DNA of 64,000 nucleotides, from positions 189,943,821 through 190,007,820 of the forward strand of contig NC_133123.1 of assembly GCF_033568475.1 (NCBI RefSeq), read 5' to 3'. A model generated the notes under the pieces. The model saw only the letters and a list, made by a program, of their open reading frames with translations, made no database searches and was not told the origin of the DNA. Every line of letters begins with the position of its first letter. Position 1 is the stretch's first letter. Positions 1 through 11,129 of this stretch are shown here, in pieces. This DNA comes from Henckelia pumila (Eukaryota; Streptophyta; Magnoliopsida; Lamiales; Gesneriaceae). The position numbers were made by a program, and so were the translations under genes.

Positions 1-1
1 G

Positions 2-370
2 GAATCACCCCGGGGTGAAAACACGGGTAAGTATTGTAGTTTTCAGAGTGAATATGGACATTATACTTCGGAATGCCAAAGACTGGATAGGGAGATTGAG
101 AAAGTTATCCAGAACAACCCAAAAGTGAAGGTACTTTTAAAACAGGAAAGACCAAGATCGGGAAGTCAAACTAACAGACCACGGGGCCCTCCATGGGCAT
201 GGAAGGGAAGCCGAGATCCTACACAGGGCCGAGTCGGTGGTGCGGGTCCTGCGCCAGATCAAGGTCAGGAGCTGAGGGCAGTAGCCCCGACCTCCAATCA
301 GCATCCGGACCCCCCCAGCCTGAGGAGTCATACACATGATCTCAGGAGGGTCCACGGGTGGAGATTCTAA
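2..370 (+). pseudogene. Tat element gag, C-terminal fragment
   Basis: This frame is open from base 2 to the stop at 368-370, so the beginning lies outside the window. It encodes one zinc-knuckle-like motif (C, C, H, C pattern in YCSFQSEYGHYTSEC, positions 32-76). A basic, proline- and glycine-rich tail follows, as in nucleocapsid regions that bind the element RNA. Its end overlaps the start of the protease frame at 336 in another frame. No complete gag function can be inferred from this piece. Confidence 0.6.
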
Positions 371-980
371 TCGGGCTCGAAAGGACTGGGTAAGGAAGGA
401 GAGTTTGGGAGTTGGACAAGGATCAAAATCAGATATGCCCGTGATCAGTTTTGGGTCACGACACATGGGGGGCGTAAGCTTCCCCCACAATGATGCATTG
501 GTTATCCGAGCTATGGTGGCCAATTATGAAATAGCTCGAATGTTTGTGGATATGGGTAGCTCGGTCAATGTCATCTTTCAAGAGGCGTTTTCATAGATGG
601 AGTTGGGAGACTACAAGTTAAAGCCTCTGGAGACAGCATTGTTTGGGTTTGCAGGTCATACGCCTTATCCCAGAGGCCAAATTGTGTTAACTCTTACCCT
701 GGGTACTGGGGAGTGGAGAAAGACTTGGATGACACCGTTTACTGTGGTGGAGGTTCCTTCTTCATACAATGTAATACTGGGTAGACCAGCCATGAATGCT
801 TTTAAAGCTATTGCTTCTACTTATCATCAAAAACTAAAATATCCGGTGGGAGTGCACATAGGAGAAGTTCGAGGCGACCAGCCTGCTTCTCGGAAGTGCT
901 ACATGGAGACGGTGAAGATTAAGTCTAAACAAACTCGGGTGGAAGGAAAGGATGAGATGTACCATAGAAGGGGCACATAG
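336..980 (+). pseudogene. Tat element aspartic protease (PR), broken
   Basis: A retropepsin-like domain that would process the Gag-Pol polyprotein. The active-site loop reads VDMGSSVNV, so Met sits between the catalytic Asp and Gly where Thr or Ser is usual. The later hydrophobic-Gly strand is visible as YNVILGRPAMNAF. An in-frame TAG at 594-596 splits the domain, and the frame then runs to a stop at 978-980. Both the stop and the active-site change argue for loss of function. Confidence 0.7.
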
Positions 981-1148
981 GTGAATTTTATTCAAAGAGA
1001 GGAAGTCCAAGCAGTATTGGAAGGCGAGCATGAAGTGATAGAGCTGGCCCCGGGGCAGGCAGGGAAAACTACCCGGATAGCTTGTGATCTCGATGCCCGA
1101 TTAAAAGCAACATTGATCTCTTGTTTGAGGAGGAGCTTATAGGCATCT

Positions 1149-1894
1149 CACCCAAGGTAGCCAAGCATAAATTGAATGTTGCTTCGGGTGCTCGAGTGGT
1201 GAGGCAAAAGAAAAGACATTTTGGTCCATAAAAAGATAGGGTTATTGCGGAACAGGTACGGGCTTTACTGACAGCCGGGCACATTAGGGAGGTCCAGTAT
1301 CCCACTTGCCTCTCTAATGTCATCTTGGTGGCAAAGGGTACAGGGAAGTGGAGGATGTGTGTAGACTTCAGGGATCTTAACAAAGCATGCCCCAAAGATT
1401 TCTACCCTTTGCCTCGTATTGATCAACTGGTGGATTCTACAGTCGGGTACGAATTACTTTGTTTTATGGATGCGTATCGGGGCTACAATCAGATACCGTT
1501 GGTAAGGGAGGATCAGGAGAGTGTCAGCTTTGTTACAACTGGTGGTACTTATTGTTATGTGGTCATGCCTTTTGGCCTAAAAAATGCGGGCGCCACATAC
1601 CAGCGATTGATGGATACGATCTTCAGGGGACAAGCTAGTCGAAATGTTGAAGTATACGTGGATGACATACTAATAAAGTCTAAAACAGCGAGTTGCTACA
1701 TACCTAACCTAGAGGAAACCTTTTCTACTCTTCGGCGATATGACATGAAGCTGAATCCAGCCAAATGTACTTTTGGAGTTAAGGGGGGCAAGTTCTTGGG
1801 CTACATTGTCACGGAAAGAGGTATTGAGGTCAACCCAGAGAAGGTAAGGGCTATACAAGAAATGGTATCACCTAAATATATACGAGATGTCTAG
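1149..1894 (+). pseudogene. Tat element reverse transcriptase (RT), broken
   Basis: Encodes the fingers and palm of a Ty3/gypsy RT. Visible motifs are WRMCVDFRDLNKACPKD, FMDAYRGYNQI, the VMPFGLKNA block and the catalytic YVDDILIKSK (about 1651-1680), so the catalytic aspartates are intact. A stop lies upstream at 1229-1231 and another at 1892-1894, after which homologous sequence continues into the thumb (RLTGCIAALSRF). The RDLNKACPKD form is typical of the Tat/Ogre group rather than of Athila or chromoviruses. This RT is not expressible as one protein. Confidence 0.8.
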
Positions 1895-1967
1895 CGGCTG
1901 ACGGGCTGCATCGCGGCCCTATCCCGTTTCATTTCTCGCTCTGTGCATCGGAGCTACAATTTTTTTT

Positions 1968-2466
1968 AGGTGTTGAGAAGGGCAGGGAAGTTTGAATGGA
2001 ATGAAAGGTGTGAAAGAGCTTTCGCAGACTTGAAGGATCACTTGGCCGATCTTCCTGTCTTGGTCAAGCCCAGTCCAGGGGAACGCCTTTGGGTGTATTT
2101 ATCTGCCACCTAGCATGTTGTTAGCTCGGTAATGGTCAAGCAGGAAGGGGCAGATCAATATCCTGTCTACTATGTCAGTCATGCCCGTCAGGACCAGAGA
2201 CTCGGTATACAGAGGTAGAGAAGATAACAGTGGCTCTGATCACCACAGCTCGGAGGTTGAGATCTTATTTTCTCTCTCATCCAATCGTAGTATTGACTAA
2301 TAGTGCCATTGGAAAGATCATGACCCAACCAGATATCTCGGGCAGATTAGTCAAGTGGACAATAGAATTGGGGGAATATGATATTACTTACCAGCCCAGG
2401 CCTTATCAGATTTCATTGCTGAGATGTCTCATGGCCATGCGGCCGAAGTGTGGAAGGTGTATGTAG
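1968..2466 (+). pseudogene. Tat element first RNase H and connection region, degraded
   Basis: Fragments of the RT-attached RNase H can be read. FEWNERCERAFADLKDHL is followed by LWVYLSA, VYYVSHARQDQRLG and, in another frame from 2230, ITTARRLRSYFLSHPIVVL. Several stops (for example near 2112 and 2216) and at least one frameshift break it. The order places it between RT and the second RNase H. It would have degraded the RNA of RNA-DNA hybrids during reverse transcription; no function is expected now. Confidence 0.55.
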
Positions 2467-2756
2467 ATGGGGCGTCAAACAATAAAGGAAGTGGGGTAGG
2501 GGCTGTATTCATCTCATCTACAGGAGAAAAAGTTAAGTTGGCAGTTAAATTGTATTTTCGCGCCTCCAACAATGAGGCCGAGCATGAGGCCGTGCTAGTG
2601 GGTTTTCGAGCGGCTAAGGAAATGGGTGTAGACCGAATCATTTTGCATTCTGACTCACAATTGGCCATTCAGCAAGTCGATGGTACTTATGAGATTAAAA
2701 ATGAAAGGCTGGTGGAGTACGTAAAAGCCATACAAGAACTCTCCAAAACTTTGTAG
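2424..2756 (+). pseudogene. Tat element second (archaeal-type) RNase H
   Basis: A 110-residue open segment with a full RNase H fold signature: VYVDGASNNKGSG (first Asp), ASNNEAEHEAVLVG (Glu) and ILHSDSQLA (second Asp). The D-E-D core is intact. An extra RNase H of this type between the normal RNase H and integrase is a documented trait of the Tat lineage. Here the domain survives while the genes on both sides are broken. It has no start of its own and would have been part of the polyprotein. Confidence 0.75.
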
Positions 2757-2767
2757 AATGGAGCATA

Positions 2768-4140
2768 GTGCAGATACCCAGGACAGAAAATACCAAAGCA
2801 GATGCTCTGACCAAGATGGCCACATCCTTGACAGTACTTTTTGATCGTGGGGTTTTTTTACCAGATTTAGCTCAGTCTGGGGCACCAGCCTCCCGGACAG
2901 GTTACCCAAGAACAGGGATGGATTGGTGTCTTATTGCGGTATATGATCAAAGGAGAGCTACCTAATGATCTCTTACAGGCATTACAGATGAGGAGAAAGG
3001 CTTTGCATTTTGTACTTATTGACAATACCATGTATAAGAGATCTTTCGCTCGACCTTTACTTTGATGCCTGGGGAAAGAAGAAGCTGAATATGTACTTCG
3101 AGAAATACACGAGGGCTGTTGGGAGAACACTTAGGGGCTATGTCATTAGTAAGGAAAGCATAGCTGGCAGGATATTGGTGGTTGACCATGACCTCGGATG
3201 CTTTTCTGCTTGTTCGTAGGTGTGAAGGATGCCAGCGGTATGGGTTCTCCATTAAAAATCCAGCATCGGTGTTGAAACCAATACTGGCTACGTGCCCATT
3301 TGATCAATGGGGTCTGGACATTGTGGAACCCTTTCCCATGGCTCCTGCCCAAAACAAGTTCTTGATCGTAGCTGTGGATTATTTCTCAAAGTGGGTTGAG
3401 GCAGAAGAGGTGGCTCGAATTATCAAGGCCAATGTACTAAGGTTCTTATGGAAGAATATAGTGTGCAGGTTCGGGGTACCAAGAAAATTGGTCTCGGACA
3501 ATGGACGGCAATTCCAAGGCAGTAAGGTCTAGACTTGGTGTTCAGATATGAAAATAGTTCAATCTTTTACCTCGGTGGCTTACCCCCAGGCCAACGGGCA
3601 GACGATGGTGACAAAGAGATCTATTGTTCAGACTCTGAAGGCTCAGCTATATGGAGTAGGAAGAGATTGGGTCGAGGAACTACCTAGTTTCCTCTGGGCT
3701 TACCGCACCACACCCAGAACGGCCACTGGAAAAACCCCATTTAGCATGATATATGGATCAGAGGCTATTCTACCGGCTGAGATTGGAGCCTCTTCCGCTT
3801 GGGTGCTCGGCTATGGCATTAAGAATGATGAGCGAAGAGCGGCCAAGCTGAACGTTATCGAGGAAACCTAGGAGCGGGCTCAGATCCGGATGGAGGCTTA
3901 ATGGGGTCGGATGATACGGGCATACAACAAAAGGGTAAAACTTTGAAATTTCCAGGTGGGAGACTTGGTGTTAAGAAAAGCTCAGCCAGCAGGCGAGGTA
4001 GGGAAGCTTGATCCCAAGTGGGAAGGACCTTTCAAGATTATCCAGAAGACTACTTCGGGTGCTTATTATTTAGAAGATGATCAGGGCCATCACTTGAAGT
4101 GACCTTGGAATGTCTATCACTTAAAAAAATATTATGCTTG
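2768..4140 (+). pseudogene. Tat element integrase (IN), broken
   Basis: Segments match the zinc-binding N-terminus (CEGCQRYG near 3225), the catalytic core (WGLDIVEPFP with the first Asp; LVSDNGRQFQG with the second Asp) and the C-terminal region ending near YHLKKYYA at about 4140. Stops occur at 3217-3219, 3530-3532 and 3869-3871, with frame changes between them. At the third catalytic position the sequence reads NGQTMVTKRS, so the Glu appears to be lost. This integrase is therefore dead both by truncation and by active-site loss. Confidence 0.75.
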
Positions 4141-4261
4141 AAATATTATGTTATTTTCATTACATTTTTGTAGCCTGCGGGCATTATCAACTTCTGATTA
4201 TCAATAAATATCAATTTTTGTGACTCATTTAATACGAATCTTGCCTATGATGTGTGTAAAA

Positions 4262-4635
4262 TTGGCTCGGTCCCTGACCTTGACCAAGCCCAAGTCTATC
4301 CTTGATACCATTATTTTGGCTCGGTCCCTGACCCTACCCAAGCCCAAGTATATCCTTAGCAACATTAAATTGGCTCGTTCCCTGACCTTGACCAAGCCCA
4401 AGTCTATACTTGGCACCATTATTTTGGCTCGGTCCCTGACCCAAGCCCAAGTCTATCCTTGGCACCACTATTTTGGCTCGGTCCCTGACCCTGCCCTTAA
4501 GCCCAAGTCTGTCCTTGGCACCTAAAATTGGCTCGGTCCCTGACCCTGTCTTAAGCCCAATTCTATTCTTGGCACCTAAAATTGGCTCAGTTCCTAACCC
4601 TGCCTTAAGCCGAAGTTTATCCTTGGTATTAAAAA
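4262..4635 (+). repeat. 54-bp tandem repeat, seven copies, 3' of Tat pol
   Basis: Seven units start with TTGGCTCGGTCCCTGACC (or a close variant) at 4262, 4316, 4370, 4424, 4473, 4528 and 4582. Spacings are 54, 54, 54, 49, 55 and 54 bp, and a decayed eighth unit starts at 4636. Each unit carries AAGCCCAAGTCTATCCTTGG or a close variant. Both strands lack stops through parts of the array, so the open frames here come from the repeat and are not genes. Tandem arrays between pol and the 3' LTR are known in several Tat/Ogre-type elements. Confidence 0.9.
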
Positions 4636-4883
4636 TTAGATCGGTCTGTGACCCTACAGACCAGGTTGTCATGCCCGGGGAACCAAGACCGAGTTAGTTT
4701 GCTACAAATGTTTCATGGTACTAAAGCCATAGTACCTGGGACACTGGGGTCGGGTTTAGTTTTTTATCATAATCACAACGGGCTAATTTAATAAACTGCA
4801 TAATAGAAAGATATTTTCATTCAAAATAATAAGCGAAATTGTTTTGCCCCTCGGGCTACAATGGTTACAATTTCATTCCTATT
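4636..4883. other. Tat element spacer between tandem repeat and antisense gene
   Basis: Holds the decayed last repeat unit and about 200 bp of AT-rich sequence with no convincing open frame. It is the 3' flank of both the plus-strand pol and the minus-strand gene, which converge here. I see no clear terminator or poly(A) signal. Confidence 0.4.
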
Positions 4884-5510
4884 CTAGGGGACCTGATCTA
4901 CATTGCCCTTACCTCCTCGGGTAGGATCGCCATCGCATACAGTGGTTTGGGGATCTGGCAGAGCCCCTTCCTCTACCACTTCTATTTCTATAATCGGATC
5001 CTTGGGATCAACTGTGAGAAAATCGACTGGTAGGCTATCAATGATCCTTTGAACGTTTGAAAAGTTGGGCAAGCCCTCTGCAGGAAGCAGCCCAGCCTCT
5101 TTCACTTGCTCTATGCAGCCTTGAACTCCTACGTCCAGAAACCTGAAGGCTTTAGGACCCAAGATTTGTAGGAACCCGAGGCTGATAAGGAACTCCTTCA
5201 GGCGACTGGATTTTTCCTTACGATAGTTCTCTAGGTCAGTCTGCAGCACTCCCACCCGGGCCTGGGCATCTTTGGCATCAGTAGTGGCTCTGGCCAATTC
5301 CCTACAAAGGCCTGCAACCTCAGCCTAGGCACGATGGCATTCCAACTGTAGGGACTCCAGGGCCGCTTTATGCATATCTTGCAGCTTGAATAGGTCTCGG
5401 GACAGGGATTGAGCTTGTTCTCTGGCCGCACTTGCTTCGGCCCGGGCTTCCTGCCATTGGATAGCAGTCCGGTTCATGTTGTTTGTCAGTTTCATAAGTC
5501 CCTCCAGAAT
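4884..5510 (-). pseudogene. Antisense gene, C-terminal coiled coil
   Basis: Reading on minus from about 5510, the segment is rich in Ala, Glu, Gln, Leu and Arg in a heptad-like pattern (EARAEASAAREQAQSLSRDL, then ATTDAKDAQARVGVLQTDLE). An in-frame TAG interrupts it at 5326-5328. It ends in a globular tail with KFLDVG-like and IIDSLPVDF blocks and a stop near 4884. A long coiled coil suggests oligomerisation. It fits the C-terminal half of antisense-ORF proteins of Tat-like elements (inference). Confidence 0.5.
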
Positions 5511-5687
5511 AGCTGTAGTTTAGGTCCGCGTTTTTTTTACGTACTCATTTAATGAAATCAATAACCCAAAGAAGCTCGTTGCAGCCACTCATGGTGCAGT
5601 GCTTCAGGCGCATGGAGGCCATGTGCTCCCTTTCAGCCGCTGAGCCCAAGGAATGCAAGATGTTAAAACCGAGGAGCGAGTTGTATT

Positions 5688-6047
5688 TTATGAATAGATT
5701 CGAGGAGGCCATGTACTTGGCCGGAAGACGGGGGGCGATCCAGAGTCCTCGTGCAGAGGCTCAGTGCTCACCTTGCCTTTTCCCCATTTGTCTGCGGCAC
5801 TTGGTGGGGAGGGGATGGCGTCCGTAATCCCTGTTTTTTGTCTTTTCATCCTCGTATTCTTTGGGTCTATGGTTCCAGCTGGGGTAGCCACCGAGCCAGT
5901 GGAAGGATGAGGAGAAGAAGGATGCGTGCTACACTGGGGCCCTGATCCTGTAGCCTTCCCTACCGAGAATTGGGCAGGGGCCGGAGCCCGGGGCTGATCC
6001 CCTTGTTTCTTGGCAAGCTGAGATGCCAGGATGCTCTTGAGATCCAT
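5688..6047 (-). pseudogene. Antisense gene, low-complexity middle segment
   Basis: A 119-residue segment beginning MDLKSILASQLAKKQGDQPR, rich in Pro, Ser, Ala and Thr, with a basic patch (MKRQKT). It looks disordered and has no recognised domain. It lies between the conserved core and the coiled coil in the order expected for one long protein, with intervening stops. Confidence 0.45.
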
Positions 6048-6348
6048 GGATGTTGTACCTGCAAGATGAGTGATTAGAGCTAAGTAGCCAATATATGTTT
6101 AAACTAATACCACTCGTGCGGGTTGCATCTCCACATCTTTTGACTCCGCCAAATCATGTGATTCTGCTCGTGTCGCACCCCGGGGGCTAAGCCCATATTT
6201 AAACAAAAGGTGCTCATGAAGAAGGGTCGGATAGTCATATACTTCCCCGTGAAGGCCATCTTGGGAACGAAGATAGAATGGTGTTTTTCTATGTGATGGG
6301 AGCAACTCGGGCTGGCGAAGTAGCCCGGGTAGCCAATGGATCGAGCAG

Positions 6349-6794
6349 TTAGGCATGGAGGGTAAACGAAGGAAAAAAGAAGTATTTTTTCCATCCCTTG
6401 TGGGACAAGGGGATTTTATCTATAAATTTACAGTTGGCCCGGGCCCCTATAGTGAAAACTCCATCTTGGTACCGGAAGGAGTAATAAAAGTTGAAGATGG
6501 TGGGATTGATGGCCAGGTCTAGTGATCGAAAGAGCACATAGGTGGTAGCCATCAGTCGGAAGGAATTCGGTTGTAATTTTCCAAGGGGCACATGGAAATG
6601 TCGGGCTAGGTCCTCATAGAAGGTCGGGATAGGGAATCATAGCCCATTTTGCATTTGTGCTTTGAAGAAGGTAAGATAGCCGGAAGAAGTTGGTGGGCAC
6701 GTTGGGAGGAGGATGGGATAAGGATATCCCAGACCTTCGGGATAGCACCAAGGTGCAGGAGTAGGTTTAGGTCACGCGGATGACATTTTGACAC
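6349..6794 (-). pseudogene. Antisense gene, conserved core domain
   Basis: Carries the recognisable block PLGKLQPNSFRLMATTYVLF, then FNFYYSFRYQDGVFTIGARA, CKFIDKIPLSHKGWKKYFFF. This matches the pattern of the plant 'gypsy-type transposon' core: an N-S-F-R block, an aromatic-rich strand and a G-W-K-x-x-F-F-F end. A stop and a frameshift near 6600-6650 separate the preceding segment, where YLTFFKAQMQNGL can be read in a different frame. The function of this domain family is not established. Confidence 0.6.
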
Positions 6795-6859
6795 TTGGCT
6801 ATGTTACCAGTTACCAATCGCGGGTAGCACGGGCAGCTCACTAGGAATGACATGAGGGG

Positions 6860-7117
6860 CTAGGTACTCTTGGGAGGCCGGTCTCTTACCCAGGGATAGG
6901 GCCCGACGTTTGGATTTTGATGATTTCTTTTCTCAAGGGGATTGTGAGGGTCCGGCTTTGCCGACACCAGGACCATGGAGGAAGGGTTTGGGGGTACACA
7001 CCCTACCCAAACCCGTTTTGGGCGGTGAGAACTAGAATTAGAGCCTGGATCCTCATCCCTAGGCGACCATTGGGCGTGGTCCCCTGACTTTGATGAGGTG
7101 GACTCAGACCCTGACAT
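6860..7117 (-). pseudogene. Antisense gene, N-terminal segment
   Basis: Starts with an ATG at 7115-7117 and encodes 85 residues beginning MSGSESTSSKSGDHAQWSPR. It is rich in Ser, Asp and Pro and probably disordered. No known fold was recognised. The frame stops at 6860-6862, after which similar reading continues with more stops toward the core. The first ATG lies about 90 bp inside the predicted leader, a plausible start distance. Confidence 0.5.
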
Positions 7118-7223
7118 AATGTGGGAATAAGAGCAAAGTACTTACTGCGTAGACGTCGATGCTTGAGAGGCGGCGAGAGTGCGAGAACGGGAGGTGGATG
7201 AATGAGGTGAGGATATGTTTGGG
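7118..7223 (-). promoter_or_regulatory. Predicted 5' leader of the antisense gene, cut from its promoter
   Basis: On the minus strand this is a pyrimidine-rich leader (CCTCACCTCATTCATCCACC, then CCGTTCTCGCACTCTCGCCG) directly upstream of the ATG at 7117. If Athila-A and its duplicated target bases are ignored, the leader joins the sequence at 18555 onward, which has a minus-strand TATA box 16-25 nt from the junction. Transcription would then start at about 7205-7212. Confidence 0.5.
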
Positions 7224-8565
7224 TGATAGTTATGTTTTTGTTGCATATTTTGTTGTCATTTAGTTGTTGTTTTTCATTCGTTTATGTATTTTATTTATGT
7301 GTTTTGTTCGTATTTCATATTTTGTGTCTGCATAATTTGTTTCCTGGTTTGTTGGTTAGGTTGTGCGTTTTGGTGGATGCTTGGATGGAACTATGGAACA
7401 ATAGAAATGTTGAAGAATTTTTGAAGACAAGTGACCGATCGATTTGCTGAAGTTTACCAATTGAGCGGCCGTCTGAAGCTGGAAACAGTAGGGGTTGGAA
7501 AATTGTACCGCTCGAACTGCAAGAAGTTACCGATCGAGCGGCGACCGCTTCATATTTGAAGGATAGTAGGATTATATTTTTCTCTCCCTCGATCGGTCAT
7601 ATCTTACTGATCGAGCGAGCGTCTCTGTCGGGAAAGAATTTTTAATTTTAGAAACTCTTTTATTTTGGAGACTAGCTTTTATTAGGCTTTTTTATTCCGT
7701 CTTTCAGACTTAATTATCAGATTCTGAAGTTCTTCCTTGGCGGCTAGGTTTATTGTTCTATCTTTTCTGAAGATTTCTTCCTTTCTTTTTGATTTTTCTT
7801 TGATTTTTCATGAATCGTTGTAGCTAAACCTTAGAACTTGATTGAGGAAGACAAGCCCTTAATTTTGTTATTCATGAGATTCGAATTTTTCAATGTTTAA
7901 TTCTTATTAAGTATCAAAATTTGATATGTTTTATTTCATGCTTGTATGTGAGATTTTTGGATTGATGATCTTAGGATTTCGCTATACAATCTAATGCTAA
8001 ATTAGAATTCAAATCCGTAATTTTTTGAATCAACTAATTTGTGAAGCAACTACGTTTCATATTTTTTGCTGTTGAATTTGTTAAATCGTAGGAACAACTC
8101 TTGACTAGATTAAATACAATCGCTGGTATTTGTGTTGTCTAGGTTCATCAGTTTTACTCGTTTGGATGCTACCTTAAATTTAAATCTATATCGCTGGAAT
8201 CCGAGTTGATTTATTGGTAAATGTTAATCTAGAATGCTGGTGTCTAATTAACAAAGATTAAGGTAAAACAGGAATTTTATTTTCAATGATGAATATTTGA
8301 TAGGATTAATTATTTTTAGGGAATTTATGATTGAATGAATCAATATCAAGGGTGTAGTAGACCGATAACAAGGCTTGTTTCTCAGTGAATTCTTCAGTTA
8401 ATTTTCAGTAGTTAATTTCAAAACTCAAAAAACCCCATTTTCTTTTATTTTAGAACACATTAAATTTTTCTTTCCTCGTGGGAACGATCCCTACTTACCC
8501 TACTACGTATTGTGGTTATCTGATTGATTTGGGTAATTTGGGCGTGACGCGAATTAGCGCTACCA
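7224..8565 (+). repeat. Athila-A 5' LTR
   Basis: 1342 bp, TG...CA bounded, matching 17169-18554 nearly end to end. It lacks about 45 bp present in the 3' copy (near 18349-18395). It contains three imperfect GC-rich inverted repeats near 7432, 7508 and 7587. No strong TATA box was found. Short open frames at 7223-7450 and 17156-17392 are LTR sequence and not genes. Confidence 0.95.
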
Positions 8566-8570
8566 AATTT

Positions 8571-8588
8571 TGGTGCCGTTGCCGGGGA
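8571..8588 (+). other. Athila-A primer binding site (tRNA-Asp type)
   Basis: TGGTGCCGTTGCCGGGGA starts 5 nt after the LTR end. It is complementary to a tRNA-Asp 3' end apart from one base. This is the usual primer of Athila elements. Confidence 0.85.
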
Positions 8589-8684
8589 CCGGTGTTAATT
8601 TATTGTGTTCTTTTTCGTTTATTATATTTTTTTTTCTTCTCACTTTGGTTTTCTTTTATTTTTTTCTAGTTCTCTCTGTTGTTC

Positions 8685-10304
8685 ATGCTTTCAGGTGACT
8701 CTTCTGATGTAGAATTCCCCTACGACCCAGAGATCGAAAGGACTTTGCATAGGCAAAGGAGAGAACTTCGTAGGAAACAGGAAGAAGAAGTTACTCGAAT
8801 AGATATTCCTGAGGAAACAATGGCTGCCAACGCGAATCTGAGCTTTAGACAATTGGGCACTCCTGATCCCAATCAACAACCTTTATGCATTACTTTTCCT
8901 ACATTAGAAAATAATGCTAATTTTGAGCTAAAATCTTGACTCATTCATTTATTTCCTTTTTTTCATGGTCTTGTAGGTGAACACCCAAACAAGCACTTGA
9001 TGGAATTCCATGTGATTTGCACAAGCATGAAACCCCATGGAGTAACGGAGGAGCAAATCCAACTGAGGGCCTTTCCTTTCTCTTTGAAGAGTGTTGCTAA
9101 GGATTGACTGTATTATTTATCCTCTTGATCCATCACGACTTGGACTGAGATGAAAAGATTTTTTCTAGAGAAGTACTTTCCAGCTTCAAGAGCCGCAAAT
9201 ATCAGGAAGGAAATCTATGGGATAAAGAAATATACAGGAGAGTCACTTCATGAGTATTAGGAGCGGTTCAAGAAGCTTTATGCTAGCTGTCCGCAACACC
9301 AGATAAGTGAAAATTTGTTGATCCAATATTGCTATGAAGGTTTGTTACCTCATGACAGGAGTATGTTAGATGCAGCCAGTGGAGGAGTTTTTGTGGATAA
9401 AACTCCGGTACAAGCGAGGAATCTGATAGAGAATATGACTGCTAATTCTCAACAATTTGGCACCAACAGGAATGAGCATGTACCAAAGAAGAACAGTGAG
9501 GTAAATGTCTCTTCCCTTGAGCAACAATTAATTGAATTGACGTCTCTTGTACGTCAGATGGCTGTAGGGAATGGACAAACTGCAAAGGCATGTTGTATCT
9601 GCGCTGCAATAGGACACGCCACTGATATGTGTCCTACACTTCAAGAGAAATCGGTCGAACAGGTTAATGCTACTGGCGGATTTCCTGGACCACCACAGCG
9701 GAAGTATGATCCATATTCCAACACGTACAATCCTGGTTAGAAGGATCATCCAAATCTGAGATATGGAAACCCTCAGGCAAATCAACCTGGACCTCAGGCA
9801 CCACCACACAATCAAGCTTATAGGCCACCGTATCCTCCACAACAACAGCGTCCATAGATCCCAGCGCCAGGTGAGTTTCTTGAAAATATAGTTAAGGATC
9901 TTGCAACTAATACTCTGTCTTTCCAACAGGAAACCCGAGCAAGAATTCAGAACTTGAACACCAAAATGGGGCAACTCGCCACTGCAATCAACAAGTTGGA
10001 AGCACAACATTCCAACGTTTTACCATCCCAAAAAATTCCAAACCCAAGAGAGAACGCAAGAGCAATTACTCTAAGGAATGGAAAGGAGTTGAAGATCAAG
10101 GATAAAGAAGTGGATGCTTCGCCCAAGGAGAAGCTACAAGAAGAACCGACGGCGAATGATGGAGAAGCATCCAAGGAAGAAGCGTCAAGAGGTAAGTTTC
10201 CTCCCCTTTCTGAATATAAGCCTATTGCCCCTTTTCCCTTAGCACTTAAGGAGTCTAGAAAAGATGAAGGGATAAAGAAACTTTATGATACTTTTCGTAG
10301 ATGA
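8685..10304 (+). pseudogene. Athila-A gag, interrupted by stops
   Basis: One reading frame with nonsense codons but no frameshift. The first ATG of the frame is at 8685. The capsid-like core is visible (PHGVTEEQIQLRAFPFSL, ITTWTEMKRFFLEKYFP), followed by a complete CX2CX4HX4C zinc knuckle (CCICAAIGHATDMC, about 9590-9631). A Gln/Pro-rich linker and a coiled segment (ARIQNLNTKMGQLATAINKL) come next. Stops include 8937-8939, two near 9104-9128, one near 9258, 9738-9740, 9855-9857 and 10302-10304. Gag would package the element RNA in cytoplasmic particles. Confidence 0.8.
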
Positions 10305-10361
10305 GAGGTGAACATTCCGTTGCTAGATGCTATTAAGTAGGTACCTCGATACGCAAAATTT

Positions 10362-11069
10362 TTGAAGGAATTGTGCACAGCAAAGAGAAAGCAAACACTG
10401 AAGGGATGTCAAAAAGTGGAGTTCGGAGAGAATGTATCTGCTGTGATTCAACAAAAATTACCTGCCAAATGCAAGGATCCAAGTATGTTTTATATCCCAT
10501 GTATCATAGGGAATGTTAGACTTGAGAAGACCATGTTAGATCTAAGAACATCAATCAATGTTATGCCATACTCTATTTAAGAATCCTTGAAACTTGGTCC
10601 ATTGAATAAAACTGAAATTGTCATATAATTAGCGGATAGGTCTAATGCATACCCTAGGGGAGTAGTGGAAGATGTGTTAGTGCAAGTGAATAACTTAGTA
10701 TTTTCTGCGGATTTTTATGTGCTCGACATGGAAAACGGTGATCACAATAGTCCTATTCTATTAGGCAGACCATTTTTAAAAACTTCTATGACTAAAATTA
10801 ATGTTCACAGTGGCACACTCACTATGGAATTTGATGGAGAGGTTGTGAAATTCAATATTTATGATGCCATGAAATTTCCTGATAGTGCTGATTGTGTATA
10901 TTATGTTGATATTGTGGATTACTTGGCACAAGATTATTGTGAGCATGCAGGAAAAAATGAGCTAGAGGTGGCTATTGTTGCACCCATTCAACAGGATGAT
11001 GGAATTGGATTGAGTGAAGAAGTGAAAGAGATTGAGAAAATTCTGAACAGTGCTCCTGAGCTACCTTAG
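10362..11069 (+). pseudogene. Athila-A protease, broken
   Basis: Same frame as gag. The active-site region reads MLDLRTSINVMPYSI, so the residues after Asp-Leu are Arg-Thr where a small Gly-Ala type loop is expected. The later strands include PRGVVEDVLVQV and ILLGRPFLKTS. Stops at 10578-10580 and near 10626-10628 cut the domain. The active-site change and the stops both suggest inactivity. Confidence 0.75.
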
Positions 11070-11129
11070 TCAGGTAATGTCATTTATTTATCTTTACCAA
11101 ACTCTAATACTGGACGCCTTCCATCTATT

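Larger units (their letters stand above)
4884..7117 (-). pseudogene. Antisense gene of the Tat element (gypsy-type transposon / Transposase_28-like protein), broken
   Basis: Minus-strand coding segments line up in one order from about 7117 down to 4884: a Ser-rich N-terminus (6860-7117), a globular core (about 6349-6794), a low-complexity middle (5688-6047) and a C-terminal coiled coil (4884-5510). Stops and frameshifts separate them. The core resembles plant proteins annotated as 'putative gypsy type transposon' (Pfam Transposase_28); this assignment is from memory and needs a search. Antisense genes in this position are known in the maize Grande element and relatives. Its TATA box is proposed at 18566-18580, beyond the Athila-A insertion. 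Role in the element life cycle is unknown. Confidence 0.65.

Noticed and set aside
4220..4697. Overlapping open frames on both strands (for example 4220-4525 + and 4334-4672 -)
   Set aside because: They are produced by the 54-bp tandem repeat, have no start context or domain, and repeat the same peptide.
7140..7145. Splice donor GTAAGT on minus in the antisense leader
   Set aside because: No acceptor AG lies between it and the ATG at 7117, and an intron here would remove the apparent start. Probably chance.
7223..7450. 75-78-codon frames at the start of both Athila-A LTRs
   Set aside because: Present in both LTRs, rich in Phe/Val from T/G-rich DNA, with no domain.
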